From Corynebacterium aurimucosum ATCC 700975 (lineage in GTDB: Bacteria > Actinomycetota > Actinomycetes > Mycobacteriales > Mycobacteriaceae), in the NCBI RefSeq assembly GCF_000022905.1, contig NC_012590.1, positions 1,178,001 through 1,242,000 of the forward strand: a stretch of 64,000 nt of DNA. Direction: 5' to 3'. A program made the translations under genes and the position numbers. This document shows, piece after piece, positions 20,973-29,106 of the stretch. The first letter of the stretch is position 1. The number at the start of each line of letters is the position of its first letter. The notes below the pieces were generated by a model. It saw only the letters and a list, made by a program, of their open reading frames with translations, ran no database searches and had not been told where the DNA came from.

Positions 20973-21256
20973 TGCCACGCCGCAACCGCAGAATTCGTGA
21001 GGAGCCGCGCTCCCTACCGCGTGATGGAAGCTCGTTCCTCGGTTCACAGACCGTTCCCGGTCCGCACTGGACCCATGGGGAGCCATTCCTCATGCGGCAC
21101 GTTGGTAGTTCCGCCGCCCAGAAGTACTACGTATGTCCGGGATGCAACCACAACATCCCTCCCGGGGTGGCGCACATCGTGGCGTGGCCACGGGACACCG
21201 GTGGGCGCGCCGATGATCGTCGCCATTGGCACCGGCACTGCTGGGACCGGCGGTAG
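20972..21256 (+). CDS. Small Cys/His-rich protein overlapping nucS
   Basis: 94 residues from a GTG that shares one base with the nucS stop. The N-terminus is basic (PRRNRRIREE). A CPGCNHNIPPGVAHIV segment and a C-terminal cluster of His, Trp and Cys (RHWHRHCW) look like a zinc-binding or degenerate HNH-like fold. Similar small proteins occur after nucS in related actinobacteria, sometimes labelled ATP/GTP-binding. The function is unknown; the tight overlap suggests a link with NucS. Confidence 0.65.
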   Translation: MPRRNRRIREEPRSLPRDGSSFLGSQTVPGPHWTHGEPFLMRHVGSSAAQKYYVCPGCNHNIPPGVAHIVAWPRDTGGRADDRRHWHRHCWDRR

Positions 21257-21266
21257 GATGGCGGGC

Positions 21267-21575
21267 ATGATTGTTGCCTTTTCCGTAGCCCCCACTGTTG
21301 TGGGTGATGAAAGCGCTGAGATGTCCGCGGCCGTGGCCGAAGCCGTGCGGGTAGTCCGGGCCTCCGGCCTGCCTAATGAGACCAACTCCATGTTCACCAT
21401 CATCGAAGGTGAGTGGGACGAGGTCTTCGCGGTCATCAAGGAGGCCACCGATGCCGTGCGCGCGGTCTCGCCGCGCACGAGCCTGGTGATTAAGGCGGAT
21501 ATCCGCGAAGGCGTGACTGGACAGATAACCCAAAAAGTAGATTCCGTTAACCGTTACCTGGAGGAGAATAAGTGA
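21267..21575 (+). CDS. Thiamine-binding/MTH1187 family protein (DUF77)
   Basis: 102 residues with the family pattern: a first strand MIVAFSVAPTV, the SNxxxT-like GLPNETNSMFTIIEGEWDEVF block, and a second strand LVIKADIREG. DUF77 proteins are small ferredoxin-like folds, and some bind thiamine or HMP. An in-frame ATG three codons upstream (21258) is possible. It lies 10 bases after the Cys/His-rich gene and overlaps the next start. Confidence 0.72.
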   Translation: MIVAFSVAPTVVGDESAEMSAAVAEAVRVVRASGLPNETNSMFTIIEGEWDEVFAVIKEATDAVRAVSPRTSLVIKADIREGVTGQITQKVDSVNRYLEENK

Positions 21576-22495
21576 CTGGACCGTACGTAGGAGGGGCCCT
21601 CGACCTGGGCGCCATCAAGCAGCAGGCGGAGGCCAAGGCGAAAGCACAGGAACAGGGCACTACTGGTGCCTCGGCAGGTGTGCAGCCCTTCTTCGAGGTT
21701 ACCGAACAGAACTTTGAGAATGACCTGGTGCGCCGCTCTGCGGAGGTGCCAGTTATTGCTCTGATCGGCTCGCCGCGCTCACCTGCCTCCGAGCAGCTCA
21801 AGAAAGACTTCGAGGAGATGGCGGCCGCCGGTGGCCTGAAATTCATCGTGGGCTACATCAACGCCGATGTCGTTCCCCAGGTGGCGCAGGTCTTCGGCGT
21901 GCAGAATCTGCCTACCACCGTCGCCATCGCCGCCGGCCAGCCCGTCACCAACTTTGAGGGCGGGCAGCCGCGAGAGAACCTAGAGCAGTGGGTAGCGGCG
22001 ATCGTCGACAAGCTCGGCCCACAGCTCAAGGGCCTGCCCAAGCAAGAGGAGGCTGGGGAGGGCCCCGCAGAGGAAGTAGCGGATCCACGCCTCAGCCTGG
22101 CGGAAGAAGCTCTCAACCGCGGTGATTTCGATTCCGCTATTGCCACCTACGAGGAGATCCTGGCTGCCGAGCCAGACAACGTGGAAATCAAACAGGCCCG
22201 CGATACCACGCTGCTGCTCAAACGCCTGGACCCAGCGAACCGCAGCGAGGATCCTATCGCCGCGGCGGATGCCGCTCCGGAGGACGTGTCCAAGCAGCTC
22301 GATGCCGCCGACGCAGAGGTTGTTGCCGGTGCTCCCGACCGCGCCTTCGAGCGCCTCATCGAGGCCATGAAGCGTACCGCCGGGGATGAGAAAGAACAGC
22401 TTAAGACCCGACTCTTGGAGCTTTTTGGGCTCTTTGATTCCGGTGATCCGCGCGTGCTCGCCGCGCGCACGAAGCTAGCGAGCGCGTTGTACTAA
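21572..22495 (+). CDS. Thioredoxin-fold/TPR protein, CnoX (YbbN)-like
   Basis: 307 residues from a GTG with GGAGGAGA upstream, overlapping the previous stop by 4 bases. A thioredoxin-like domain (about 35-150) is recognised by the FGVQNLPTTVAI cis-Pro region. The position of the active-site CxxC is occupied by SPRSPAS, so there is no redox-active pair. The C-terminal half has TPR-like helices (LAEEALNRGDFDSAIATYEEIL). CnoX-type proteins are chaperones or holdases; that role here is inferred. Confidence 0.8.
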   Translation: MTGPYVGGALDLGAIKQQAEAKAKAQEQGTTGASAGVQPFFEVTEQNFENDLVRRSAEVPVIALIGSPRSPASEQLKKDFEEMAAAGGLKFIVGYINADVVPQVAQVFGVQNLPTTVAIAAGQPVTNFEGGQPRENLEQWVAAIVDKLGPQLKGLPKQEEAGEGPAEEVADPRLSLAEEALNRGDFDSAIATYEEILAAEPDNVEIKQARDTTLLLKRLDPANRSEDPIAAADAAPEDVSKQLDAADAEVVAGAPDRAFERLIEAMKRTAGDEKEQLKTRLLELFGLFDSGDPRVLAARTKLASALY

Positions 22496-22510
22496 GGACG
22501 GCGTAGTAAT

Positions 22511-22534
22511 AGGGCCCAGCTTGTGCTGGGCCCT
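22511..22534 (+). terminator. Perfect 10-bp hairpin after the CnoX-like gene
   Basis: AGGGCCCAGC, loop TTGT, GCTGGGCCCT. There is no T-run directly after it, so it may act with the second hairpin 30 bases downstream. Confidence 0.55.
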
Positions 22535-22565
22535 AGAGCGGCCTTTCCGGACGATCGCGGGCTCA

Positions 22566-22610
22566 ACCCTCAGGATTGACTGATTAAGTCCTCTCCTGAG
22601 GGTCTTTTTG
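22566..22610 (+). terminator. Intrinsic terminator
   Basis: ACCCTCAGGA (22566-22575) pairs with TCCTGAGGGT (22594-22603), followed by CTTTTTG. It ends the DUF2550-nucS-CnoX transcript. Confidence 0.85.
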
Positions 22611-22641
22611 TGTCGACGCTGGTGTGTGAGGTGCCTCATGC

Positions 22642-22647
22642 TAAATT
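22642..22647 (+). promoter_or_regulatory. Candidate extended -10 box of the peptide-binding lipoprotein gene
   Basis: TGC followed by TAAATT, 53 bases before the ATG at 22701. The upstream TG makes it an extended -10. Confidence 0.4.
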
Positions 22648-22700
22648 CATTTTGGTGTCATAACGCACACTTTGTTTTTAGCTCTTTCAGGAGGACTCTC

Positions 22701-24278
22701 ATGCGCAAGCTCCTCGGCGTCATCGGCGCCACCTCTCTTGCTTTTACCCTCGCCGCCTGCGGAAGCGATAGCTCCGATAGCGCCGGTGGCTCCAACTATG
22801 TTCGCGTTCTCGGCACTGAGCCGCAGCAGGGGCTTATCCCCGCGATGACGAATGAGAACGGCGGCGGACGCATCGTCGACATGCTGTATTCCGGGTTGGT
22901 GTACTACGACGCTGAGGGCAACGTGCACAACGAGATGGCAGAATCCATTGATCAGGAAGGGGAGAAGACCTACAAGGTCACGCTCAAGCCGGACCTGAAG
23001 TTCTCCGATGGCTCCGCCGTAACCGCGGCTACTTTCGTCGATACGTGGAACTACGCTGTAGCCAACGAACAGCTCAATGAGAGCTTCTTCTCCTCCATCA
23101 AGGGCTACGGGGAAGGCGTCAAAGAAATGGAGGGCCTCAAGGTCATCGATGAGCGCACCTTCACCATCGAGCTCACCCAACCGGAAAGCGACTTTCCGAG
23201 CCGCTTAGGCTACAACGCTTACTTCCCGGTCCCGGCGGCCGCACTGGAGGACCCACAGGGCTTTGGCGAATCCCCGGTGTCGAACGGTCCCTACAAGATC
23301 AAGGAATGGAACCACAACCAGAACCTGATCATCGAGCCGAACCCGGAATATAAGGGCGACCGCGCAGCGCAGAACGACGGCATCGAATTTGCCTTCTACG
23401 CCGATTCCAGCGCTGCGTACATGGACCTGTTGGCGAATAACCTAGATGTCCTCGAAGCCGTTCCTTCATCCGCCTTCGGCAGCTATGAGCAGGACCTGGC
23501 CGGCCGCCAGGAGACCAAGCCGGCTGCCACCTATCTGGAAATGTCCATCCACGTGGAGACGCCACATTTCAGTGGGGAAGAGGGCACGCTGCGACGCAAG
23601 GCAATCTCGATGGCCATCAACCGTGAGGAGATCGCGGAGACCATCTTCCATGGCACCCGCACACCGGCCCGCGAGTTCACCTCACCGGTGCTGAACGGAT
23701 ACAATGACAGCCTGCCGGGTTCGGAGAATCTGGACTATAACCCGGAGGCAGCCAAGAAGCTGTGGGCGGAGGCCGATAAGAAGTACGGCGCCTTTGAAGG
23801 CACGTTCCCGATCAACTACAACACCGATGGTGACAACAAGGACTGGGCCGATGCGGTGGCTAATAGCATCAGCAACACGCTGGGAATCCAGGCCGTGGGC
23901 AACCCTTACCCGGACTTCAAGTCCTTCCGCGATGCCTACCGCACCGAGCGTATGGACGGCGCCTACCGCACGGCGTGGTTCGCCGACTACCCCTCGATGG
24001 GTAACTTCCTTGGCCCAAACTTCACCACCGGTGTAGCTTCCAATGACTCGAAGTACTCCAACCCGGAGTTCGATGAACTGATTGTCAAGGCCAACGGCGC
24101 CGCGAACGAGGAGGAAGCCGCGAAGCTCTACAACCAGGCACAGGAGCTGCTGCTGCGTGACCTTCCTTCCATCCCGCTGTTCTACCCGAACGTTGTTGGC
24201 GGCTGGTCAGAGAACGTCGAGGACGTGACGTTCAACTGGAAGTCCCTGCCGGTGTACTACGCGGTGAAGAAGAACTAG
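22701..24278 (+). CDS. Oligopeptide ABC transporter substrate-binding lipoprotein
   Basis: Binds peptides outside the membrane for uptake (SBP_bac_5 family, DppA/OppA type). A signal peptide with lipobox LAAC (Cys at about 17) anchors it to the membrane. The family block LKPDLKFSDGSAVTAATFVDTW at about 100-120 is clear, as is the C-terminal YNQAQELLLRDLPSIPLFY. The ATG at 22701 has AGGAGGA upstream. 525 residues. No permease or ATPase genes lie beside it, so the transporter partners are elsewhere or it is an orphan. Confidence 0.92.
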   Translation: MRKLLGVIGATSLAFTLAACGSDSSDSAGGSNYVRVLGTEPQQGLIPAMTNENGGGRIVDMLYSGLVYYDAEGNVHNEMAESIDQEGEKTYKVTLKPDLKFSDGSAVTAATFVDTWNYAVANEQLNESFFSSIKGYGEGVKEMEGLKVIDERTFTIELTQPESDFPSRLGYNAYFPVPAAALEDPQGFGESPVSNGPYKIKEWNHNQNLIIEPNPEYKGDRAAQNDGIEFAFYADSSAAYMDLLANNLDVLEAVPSSAFGSYEQDLAGRQETKPAATYLEMSIHVETPHFSGEEGTLRRKAISMAINREEIAETIFHGTRTPAREFTSPVLNGYNDSLPGSENLDYNPEAAKKLWAEADKKYGAFEGTFPINYNTDGDNKDWADAVANSISNTLGIQAVGNPYPDFKSFRDAYRTERMDGAYRTAWFADYPSMGNFLGPNFTTGVASNDSKYSNPEFDELIVKANGAANEEEAAKLYNQAQELLLRDLPSIPLFYPNVVGGWSENVEDVTFNWKSLPVYYAVKKN

Positions 24279-24325
24279 GGATCTGGTCCTACAGGCACAC
24301 CGCAATATGACTAAAGTGCGGAGGC

Positions 24326-24724
24326 ATGACCTCCGTACTTTTTCTTTGCAATACCAACCGCGGTAAGTCTCAGATGGCGGCTGCCCTAGCTAAGAAGCAT
24401 GCGCCCGATTGGGAAGTTCACTCCGCAGGCGTAAAGACCACTGAACAGCACCGTGAGCAGGGGGTGAACGCCGAGGCGCAGGCCTCTCTGGCAAAGGTTG
24501 GAGCGGACATGGAAGGTACGCCGACGCTGCTTGATGCCGACCTCGCGTCTTCGGTGGATCACGTCATCATCGTCGGTGATGCCGACTATGACGGAATGGC
24601 TGAGCGTTGGGAGATTGAGGACCCGTCCGTGCGTGGTCTAGAGGGAGAAGAGCGAATGGATGCGTTGCGCGATGACATTGATGCTCGCGTACGAGCTTTC
24701 CTTGATACTCACGCGCAGGACTGA
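24326..24724 (+). CDS. Low-molecular-weight phosphatase / arsenate reductase ArsC-like protein
   Basis: 132 residues with the ArsC/LMW-PTP N-terminus VLFLCNTNRGKSQMAAALA. The nucleophilic Cys8 is present, but the P-loop arginine is replaced by Lys in GKS. As I recall, mycothiol-dependent corynebacterial ArsC proteins share a GKSQMAA sequence, which supports that assignment over tyrosine phosphatase. No arsR or arsB is adjacent. It converges with glgB across a long hairpin. Confidence 0.7.
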   Translation: MTSVLFLCNTNRGKSQMAAALAKKHAPDWEVHSAGVKTTEQHREQGVNAEAQASLAKVGADMEGTPTLLDADLASSVDHVIIVGDADYDGMAERWEIEDPSVRGLEGEERMDALRDDIDARVRAFLDTHAQD

Positions 24725-24731
24725 AAACTGA

Positions 24732-24802
24732 AACTGCCCGAGTTGCCAAAACTAGGGGCTGGAATTCGATCCCAGCGGTGAACTTTGGCAACTCGGGCAG
24801 TT
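24732..24802. terminator. Long bidirectional hairpin between arsC-like gene and glgB
   Basis: A 19-bp perfect inverted repeat: 24732-24750 (starts AACTGCCCGAG) with 24784-24802 (ends CTCGGGCAGTT). An inner stem GCTGG/CCAGC lies at 24758-24776. Placed between convergent genes, it likely terminates both, although T-runs are weak. Confidence 0.65.
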
Positions 24803-24815
24803 GTGCTTTGAGAAA

Positions 24816-26936
24816 CTAGCCACGGAAGGCGTACCACTGCACCGAGTTGGCCGGCAGGTGTAGCTGTACGTGGTTGCCTTCGGAGCGCACGCGGTGGGCT
24901 AGGTCGTTGCCGGCGCCTTGGTAGACGGCGTCGTCTGTGTTGATGAGCAGCTCCCATTCACCGTCGCGCGGCACCCAGAGGTCATAGTTCGGCACGGAGC
25001 TGCCGGAGAAGTTGCACACCGCCAACAGGGCAGAGCCGTCCTTGCCGTAGCGGACGTAGCCGAGCATGTTGTTATTCGAGTCATCAGCCTTGACCCACTG
25101 GAAGCCATCTTGTGTAAAGTCCTGGGTCCACAGGGCTGGCTGTTGCTTGTACACCGCGTTGAGGTCGCGCACCAGGCGCTTGATGCCGTGGTGCCACTCG
25201 TTGCCCCAGCCCTCCAAGTTGGACCAGTCCACGGAGTGGCCCTCTGCCCACTCGGTGGTCTGGCCAAACTCCTGGCCCATGAACATCAGTTGCTTGCCCG
25301 GGTGGGAGAACATGTAGCCGTACAGCGCGCGCAGGCCCGCGGCCTTGTTCCAGTCATCGCCCGGCATGCGCTCCCACAAGGAGCCCTTGCCGTGAACCAC
25401 TTCGTCGTGGCTAAAGGGGAGAACGTAGCGCTCCGAGTAGGCGTAGACCATGGAGAAGGTGAGCTCGCCATGGTGGTAGCGGCGGTGAATCGGCTCGTGC
25501 TTGAAGTACTCCAGGGTGTCGTTCATCCAGCCCATGTTCCACTTCAGGCTAAAGCCCAATCCACCCTCATGTGTCGGGGCGGTCACCCCCGGCCAGGAGG
25601 TGGATTCCTCGGCGATGGTCAGCACGCCCGGGTGGTTACGGTTCAGCGTGGCGTTGGTCTCCTGGAGGAATTGGACTGCCTCAAGGTTTTCGCGCCCGCC
25701 GTAGATATTGGGCAGCCATTCTTCGCGGGAGTAATCCAGGTAGAGCATGGATGCAACGGCGTCGACTCGCAGGCCATCCACGTGGAACTCCTCGGCCCAG
25801 TACAGGGCGTTAGCCACGAGGAAGTTGCGCACCTCGTTGCGGCCGAAGTCGAAGACGTAGGTGCCCCAATCGGCCTGCTCACCGCGGCGCGGGTCGGGGT
25901 GCTCGTAGAGTGCCTGCCCATCGAAGCGGCCCAGCGCCCATTCGTCCTTGGGGAAGTGCGCGGGAACCCAGTCAACGAAGACGCCGATGCCGGCGTTATG
26001 CAATTCGTCGATAAGCGCGCGCAGCTCATCCGGGGAGCCCCAGCGCGCGGAGGGAGCGTAGTAGCCGGAGACCTGGTAGCCCCAGGAACCGCCGAAGGGG
26101 TGCTCAGCCACGGGCAGCAGCTCCACGTGGGTAAAGCCGTGCTCAATTAGGTAAGGGATGAGCTCTTCACGCAAGGTGTTGTAGTTAGCACCTACCTTCC
26201 AGGAGCCGACGTGGAGTTCGTAGACACTCATCGGGACATCGAGGTCCCCGGTGCGCTTGCTCATCCACTCCTCATCGCTCCACTTGAAACTGGAGCGGGC
26301 CACTACGGAGGCGGTTTCCGGCGGGGCGATGGTGCGCTTGGCCAGGGGATCCGCCTTATCGATGCGCGGAGAGTTCTTGCCGTGGACCGCAAACTTATAG
26401 CACTCGCCTTCGCCCACACCGGGGATGAAGACCTCCCAAATGCCCGTGGAGCCAAGGCAACGCATGGGGTATTGGGTAGGGTTCCAGCCGCAGAAGTCAC
26501 CGACCACGGCCACGCCCTCCGCGTTGGGCGCCCACACGGCAAACGCGGTGCCTTCGACTACGCCCATGTCGGTGGTATAGCTCTTGAGGTTGGCACCGAG
26601 CACTTCCCACAAGCGCTCGTGGCGGCCCTCGCCGATGAGGTGCTGATCCAAGGTGCCCAGGGTAGGCAGGAAGTGGTAGCCATCCGCTACCTCGAAGGCG
26701 GGCTGGCCCGGGTAGGTGATACGCAGGCGGTAGTCTGCTTCTTCGGCGAGCGGGGCCTCCCAGATATCATCCCCAACCGCGCGCATGGCGACGGTTTCAG
26801 TGGCGGTGACGAGCTCGACGGCTTCGGCACCGGGGCGGCGAGTGCGGACGGTTCCATCGTGCCAACCATAGAAATCATGGGGCGCGTGGTGGCGGCAGTG
26901 GTTGAGGCGTTCGAGGTCTGAGGCCGGGATGTTCAT
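24816..26936 (-). CDS. glgB: 1,4-alpha-glucan branching enzyme
   Basis: Introduces alpha-1,6 branches into glycogen. An N-terminal CBM48-like domain is followed by the GH13 barrel: FVDWVPAHF, the nucleophile region GLRVDAVASML, the acid/base AEESTSW and PFSHDEVVHGK. The start MNIPASDLERLNHC at 26936 is preferred to a codon 24 bases upstream because family homology begins there. 706 residues. It pairs functionally with glgE upstream, which extends the chains that GlgB branches, but a terminator lies between them. Confidence 0.95.
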   Translation of the reverse strand: MNIPASDLERLNHCRHHAPHDFYGWHDGTVRTRRPGAEAVELVTATETVAMRAVGDDIWEAPLAEEADYRLRITYPGQPAFEVADGYHFLPTLGTLDQHLIGEGRHERLWEVLGANLKSYTTDMGVVEGTAFAVWAPNAEGVAVVGDFCGWNPTQYPMRCLGSTGIWEVFIPGVGEGECYKFAVHGKNSPRIDKADPLAKRTIAPPETASVVARSSFKWSDEEWMSKRTGDLDVPMSVYELHVGSWKVGANYNTLREELIPYLIEHGFTHVELLPVAEHPFGGSWGYQVSGYYAPSARWGSPDELRALIDELHNAGIGVFVDWVPAHFPKDEWALGRFDGQALYEHPDPRRGEQADWGTYVFDFGRNEVRNFLVANALYWAEEFHVDGLRVDAVASMLYLDYSREEWLPNIYGGRENLEAVQFLQETNATLNRNHPGVLTIAEESTSWPGVTAPTHEGGLGFSLKWNMGWMNDTLEYFKHEPIHRRYHHGELTFSMVYAYSERYVLPFSHDEVVHGKGSLWERMPGDDWNKAAGLRALYGYMFSHPGKQLMFMGQEFGQTTEWAEGHSVDWSNLEGWGNEWHHGIKRLVRDLNAVYKQQPALWTQDFTQDGFQWVKADDSNNNMLGYVRYGKDGSALLAVCNFSGSSVPNYDLWVPRDGEWELLINTDDAVYQGAGNDLAHRVRSEGNHVQLHLPANSVQWYAFRG

Positions 26937-26975
26937 ACAGACCAAATTACCCAAGAACACCCGCTCGCGGGGCAG

Positions 26976-27030
26976 AAAAGAAACCCCGCGCTACCCATGA
27001 AGGGGGTACGGGTTCAGCGCGGGGTTTCAG
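26976..27030 (-). terminator. Terminator after glgE
   Basis: A 13-bp perfect stem, AGCGCGGGGTTTC (27016-27028 on plus) with GAAACCCCGCGCT (26980-26992). On the minus strand it is followed by TTTTCTG. The loop holds an ACCC/GGGT mini-stem. Confidence 0.85.
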
Positions 27031-27042
27031 TCGCTTTAAAAC

Positions 27043-29049
27043 TTAAGCACGGTAGTCCTTCACACGACGCCACGCAATGCGTTCCTGCAGGTCATGGTGG
27101 GCTGGCGGGAGGATGAAGACGTGGGCGACGTCGCGAAGCGGCTCTAGGCGCACGAAGTTGCGGTCGGACCATTCGTAGGCGGCACCACTGATGGTGTCCT
27201 GCACCGTGAAGTGATCGCCCGGGTGGCGGCCCACGGCAGCGAGGTCGAGGAAGACCGTGGCCTCCTGCGCATTGCGCGGATCGAGGTTGACCACCACGAG
27301 CACCACATTGCCGGTAGCGGGATCGGCCTTGGAGTAGGCGATGATGGCCTCGTTATCGGTGTTGTGGAAGCGTAGCGTGCGCAGCTGCTGGAGGGCCGGG
27401 TTTTCGCGACGGATGACGTTGAGCAGACGGATATAGGATTCCAGCGAATCCCCGGACTTTAGAGCTGCCTGGAAGTCACGCGGGCGCAGCTCGTACTTCT
27501 CCGAGTCGAGGTACTCCTCGCTGCCCGGCTTGACGGCCTGGTGCTCGTAGAGCTCGAAGCCCGAGTACACACCCCACAGCGGGGAGAGCGTGGCTGCCAG
27601 GGTGGCGCGGATGGCGAACATGGCGCGCCCGCCGGTCTGCAGGGACTCGTGGAGGATATCCGGGGTATTGACAAAGAGGTTGGGGCGGCAGATATCGGCC
27701 TGCTCCACGTGCATCTGCGCGAACTCCGTGAGCTCGTGCTTGGAGGTCTGCCACGTGAAGTAGGTATAAGACTGCGTAAATCCTGCCTTGGCCAGACCGA
27801 AGAGGCGCGGGGCTCGGGTGAAGGCCTCGGAGAGGAAGATGACCTCCGGGTGGGTAATGTGCACCTTGGAAATCAGCCAGTTCCAGAAGTTAGCCGGCTT
27901 GGTGTGTGGGTTGTCCACGCGGAAGGTGGTGACACCGGCCTCTACCCAAATCATGACGATGCGGTAAATCTCCGCGTAGATGGCGTCCGGGTCACTATCG
28001 AAGTTCAGCGGGTAGATGTCCTGGTACTTCTTCGGCGGGTTTTCGGCGTAGGCAATGGTGCCATCGGCCAACACCGTGAAAAACTCCGGGTTGGTCTTGG
28101 CCCACGGGTGGTCCGGGGAGGCCTGCAACGCCAAGTCCAGTGCTACCTCCAGGCCCAAGTCGGCGGTCTTCTTGACCAGCTCCTTGAAGTCCTCCATGGT
28201 GCCCAGCTCCGGGTGCGTGGTGGAGTGGTCCTGAATGGCCCAGGGCGAGCCCACATCACCAGGCTCAGCCACCACCGAGTTGTTGCGGCCCTTGCGGTGA
28301 ACCTTGCCGATGGGGTGGATGGGTGGGAAGTAGACGGTGTCGAACCCCATGGCAGCCACGCGCTCGAGGGCCTGCGCTGTGGTCTTAAACGTGCCGTGCA
28401 CGGGGTTACCCTCGTCATCCCAGCCGCCGGTCGAGCGCGGGAAGAGCTCGTACCAGGAGTTGTAGAGGGCATCGCGGCGCTCTACCAGGACCTCGTGGAT
28501 GTCACCTTCGACCAGCAGGTGGCGCAGCGGGTGGTGGTGGAGGATCTCGGCGACCTCCTCGGAGAGCGCGGTACGCACGCGCTTGTCGACGTCCACCGTG
28601 TCATCCTTGAGCTCCTTCGACGCCTGAAAGAGCAGCTCCGCCTTATCGCTCGGGCACTGGATGGCCGCCTCCTCGAAGAGCTCGGCGCCGTGCAACAGAT
28701 CGTTGCTGAGTTCCCGCGCCGATTGCCCCGCCTCCATCTTCTTGACCACCGCGTTGCGCCACGTGGACATCGGATCCGACCAGGCATCGATGCGGAAGAA
28801 CCAACGCCCGGGAGTCGCCGGAGTAAACACCCCGTGGACTCGGTCCTGGTCTTCCGGGTCCACCGTCATGGTCACGGCGGAGGTGGACGGAGATTCGGTG
28901 TTCCACACCGACAGCGTCGCGGCGACGGCATCGTGGCCCTCGCGCCACACCAGCGCGGTGACAGGAACAACCTCTCCGACTACGGCCTTCGAGGCGGCAT
29001 TACCGGAGAGGGAGGGGCGGACATCGTCGATACCAAGGCGTTGAGTCAT
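27043..29049 (-). CDS. glgE: Alpha-1,4-glucan:maltose-1-phosphate maltosyltransferase
   Basis: Extends alpha-glucans using maltose-1-phosphate (GH13 subfamily 3), part of the trehalose-to-glycogen route of actinobacteria. The nucleophile region TTFRVDNPHTKPANFW and the acid/base FLSEAFTRAPR are visible. The start at 29049 (MTQRLGIDDVRPSL) matches the family; an ATG two codons upstream (29055) is equally possible, and no ribosome site is visible. 668 residues. It is divergent from the ABC ATPase gene. Confidence 0.94.
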   Translation of the reverse strand: MTQRLGIDDVRPSLSGNAASKAVVGEVVPVTALVWREGHDAVAATLSVWNTESPSTSAVTMTVDPEDQDRVHGVFTPATPGRWFFRIDAWSDPMSTWRNAVVKKMEAGQSARELSNDLLHGAELFEEAAIQCPSDKAELLFQASKELKDDTVDVDKRVRTALSEEVAEILHHHPLRHLLVEGDIHEVLVERRDALYNSWYELFPRSTGGWDDEGNPVHGTFKTTAQALERVAAMGFDTVYFPPIHPIGKVHRKGRNNSVVAEPGDVGSPWAIQDHSTTHPELGTMEDFKELVKKTADLGLEVALDLALQASPDHPWAKTNPEFFTVLADGTIAYAENPPKKYQDIYPLNFDSDPDAIYAEIYRIVMIWVEAGVTTFRVDNPHTKPANFWNWLISKVHITHPEVIFLSEAFTRAPRLFGLAKAGFTQSYTYFTWQTSKHELTEFAQMHVEQADICRPNLFVNTPDILHESLQTGGRAMFAIRATLAATLSPLWGVYSGFELYEHQAVKPGSEEYLDSEKYELRPRDFQAALKSGDSLESYIRLLNVIRRENPALQQLRTLRFHNTDNEAIIAYSKADPATGNVVLVVVNLDPRNAQEATVFLDLAAVGRHPGDHFTVQDTISGAAYEWSDRNFVRLEPLRDVAHVFILPPAHHDLQERIAWRRVKDYRA

Positions 29050-29106
29050 GCCCATAGAATAATGCAGCTGTGTCAGTTTCACCGGGGAAGGAAGATATCG
29101 GCCACA

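Noticed and set aside
24758..24776. tRNA T-arm-like hairpin
   Set aside because: A GCTGG/CCAGC stem with a TTCGAT loop resembles a T-arm, but no acceptor, D or anticodon arms surround it; it is the inner part of a longer inverted repeat.
27541..29106. Long open frame on the plus strand running into the ABC ATPase gene
   Set aside because: Its first part is antisense to glgE; homology to ABC ATPases starts only after 29107.
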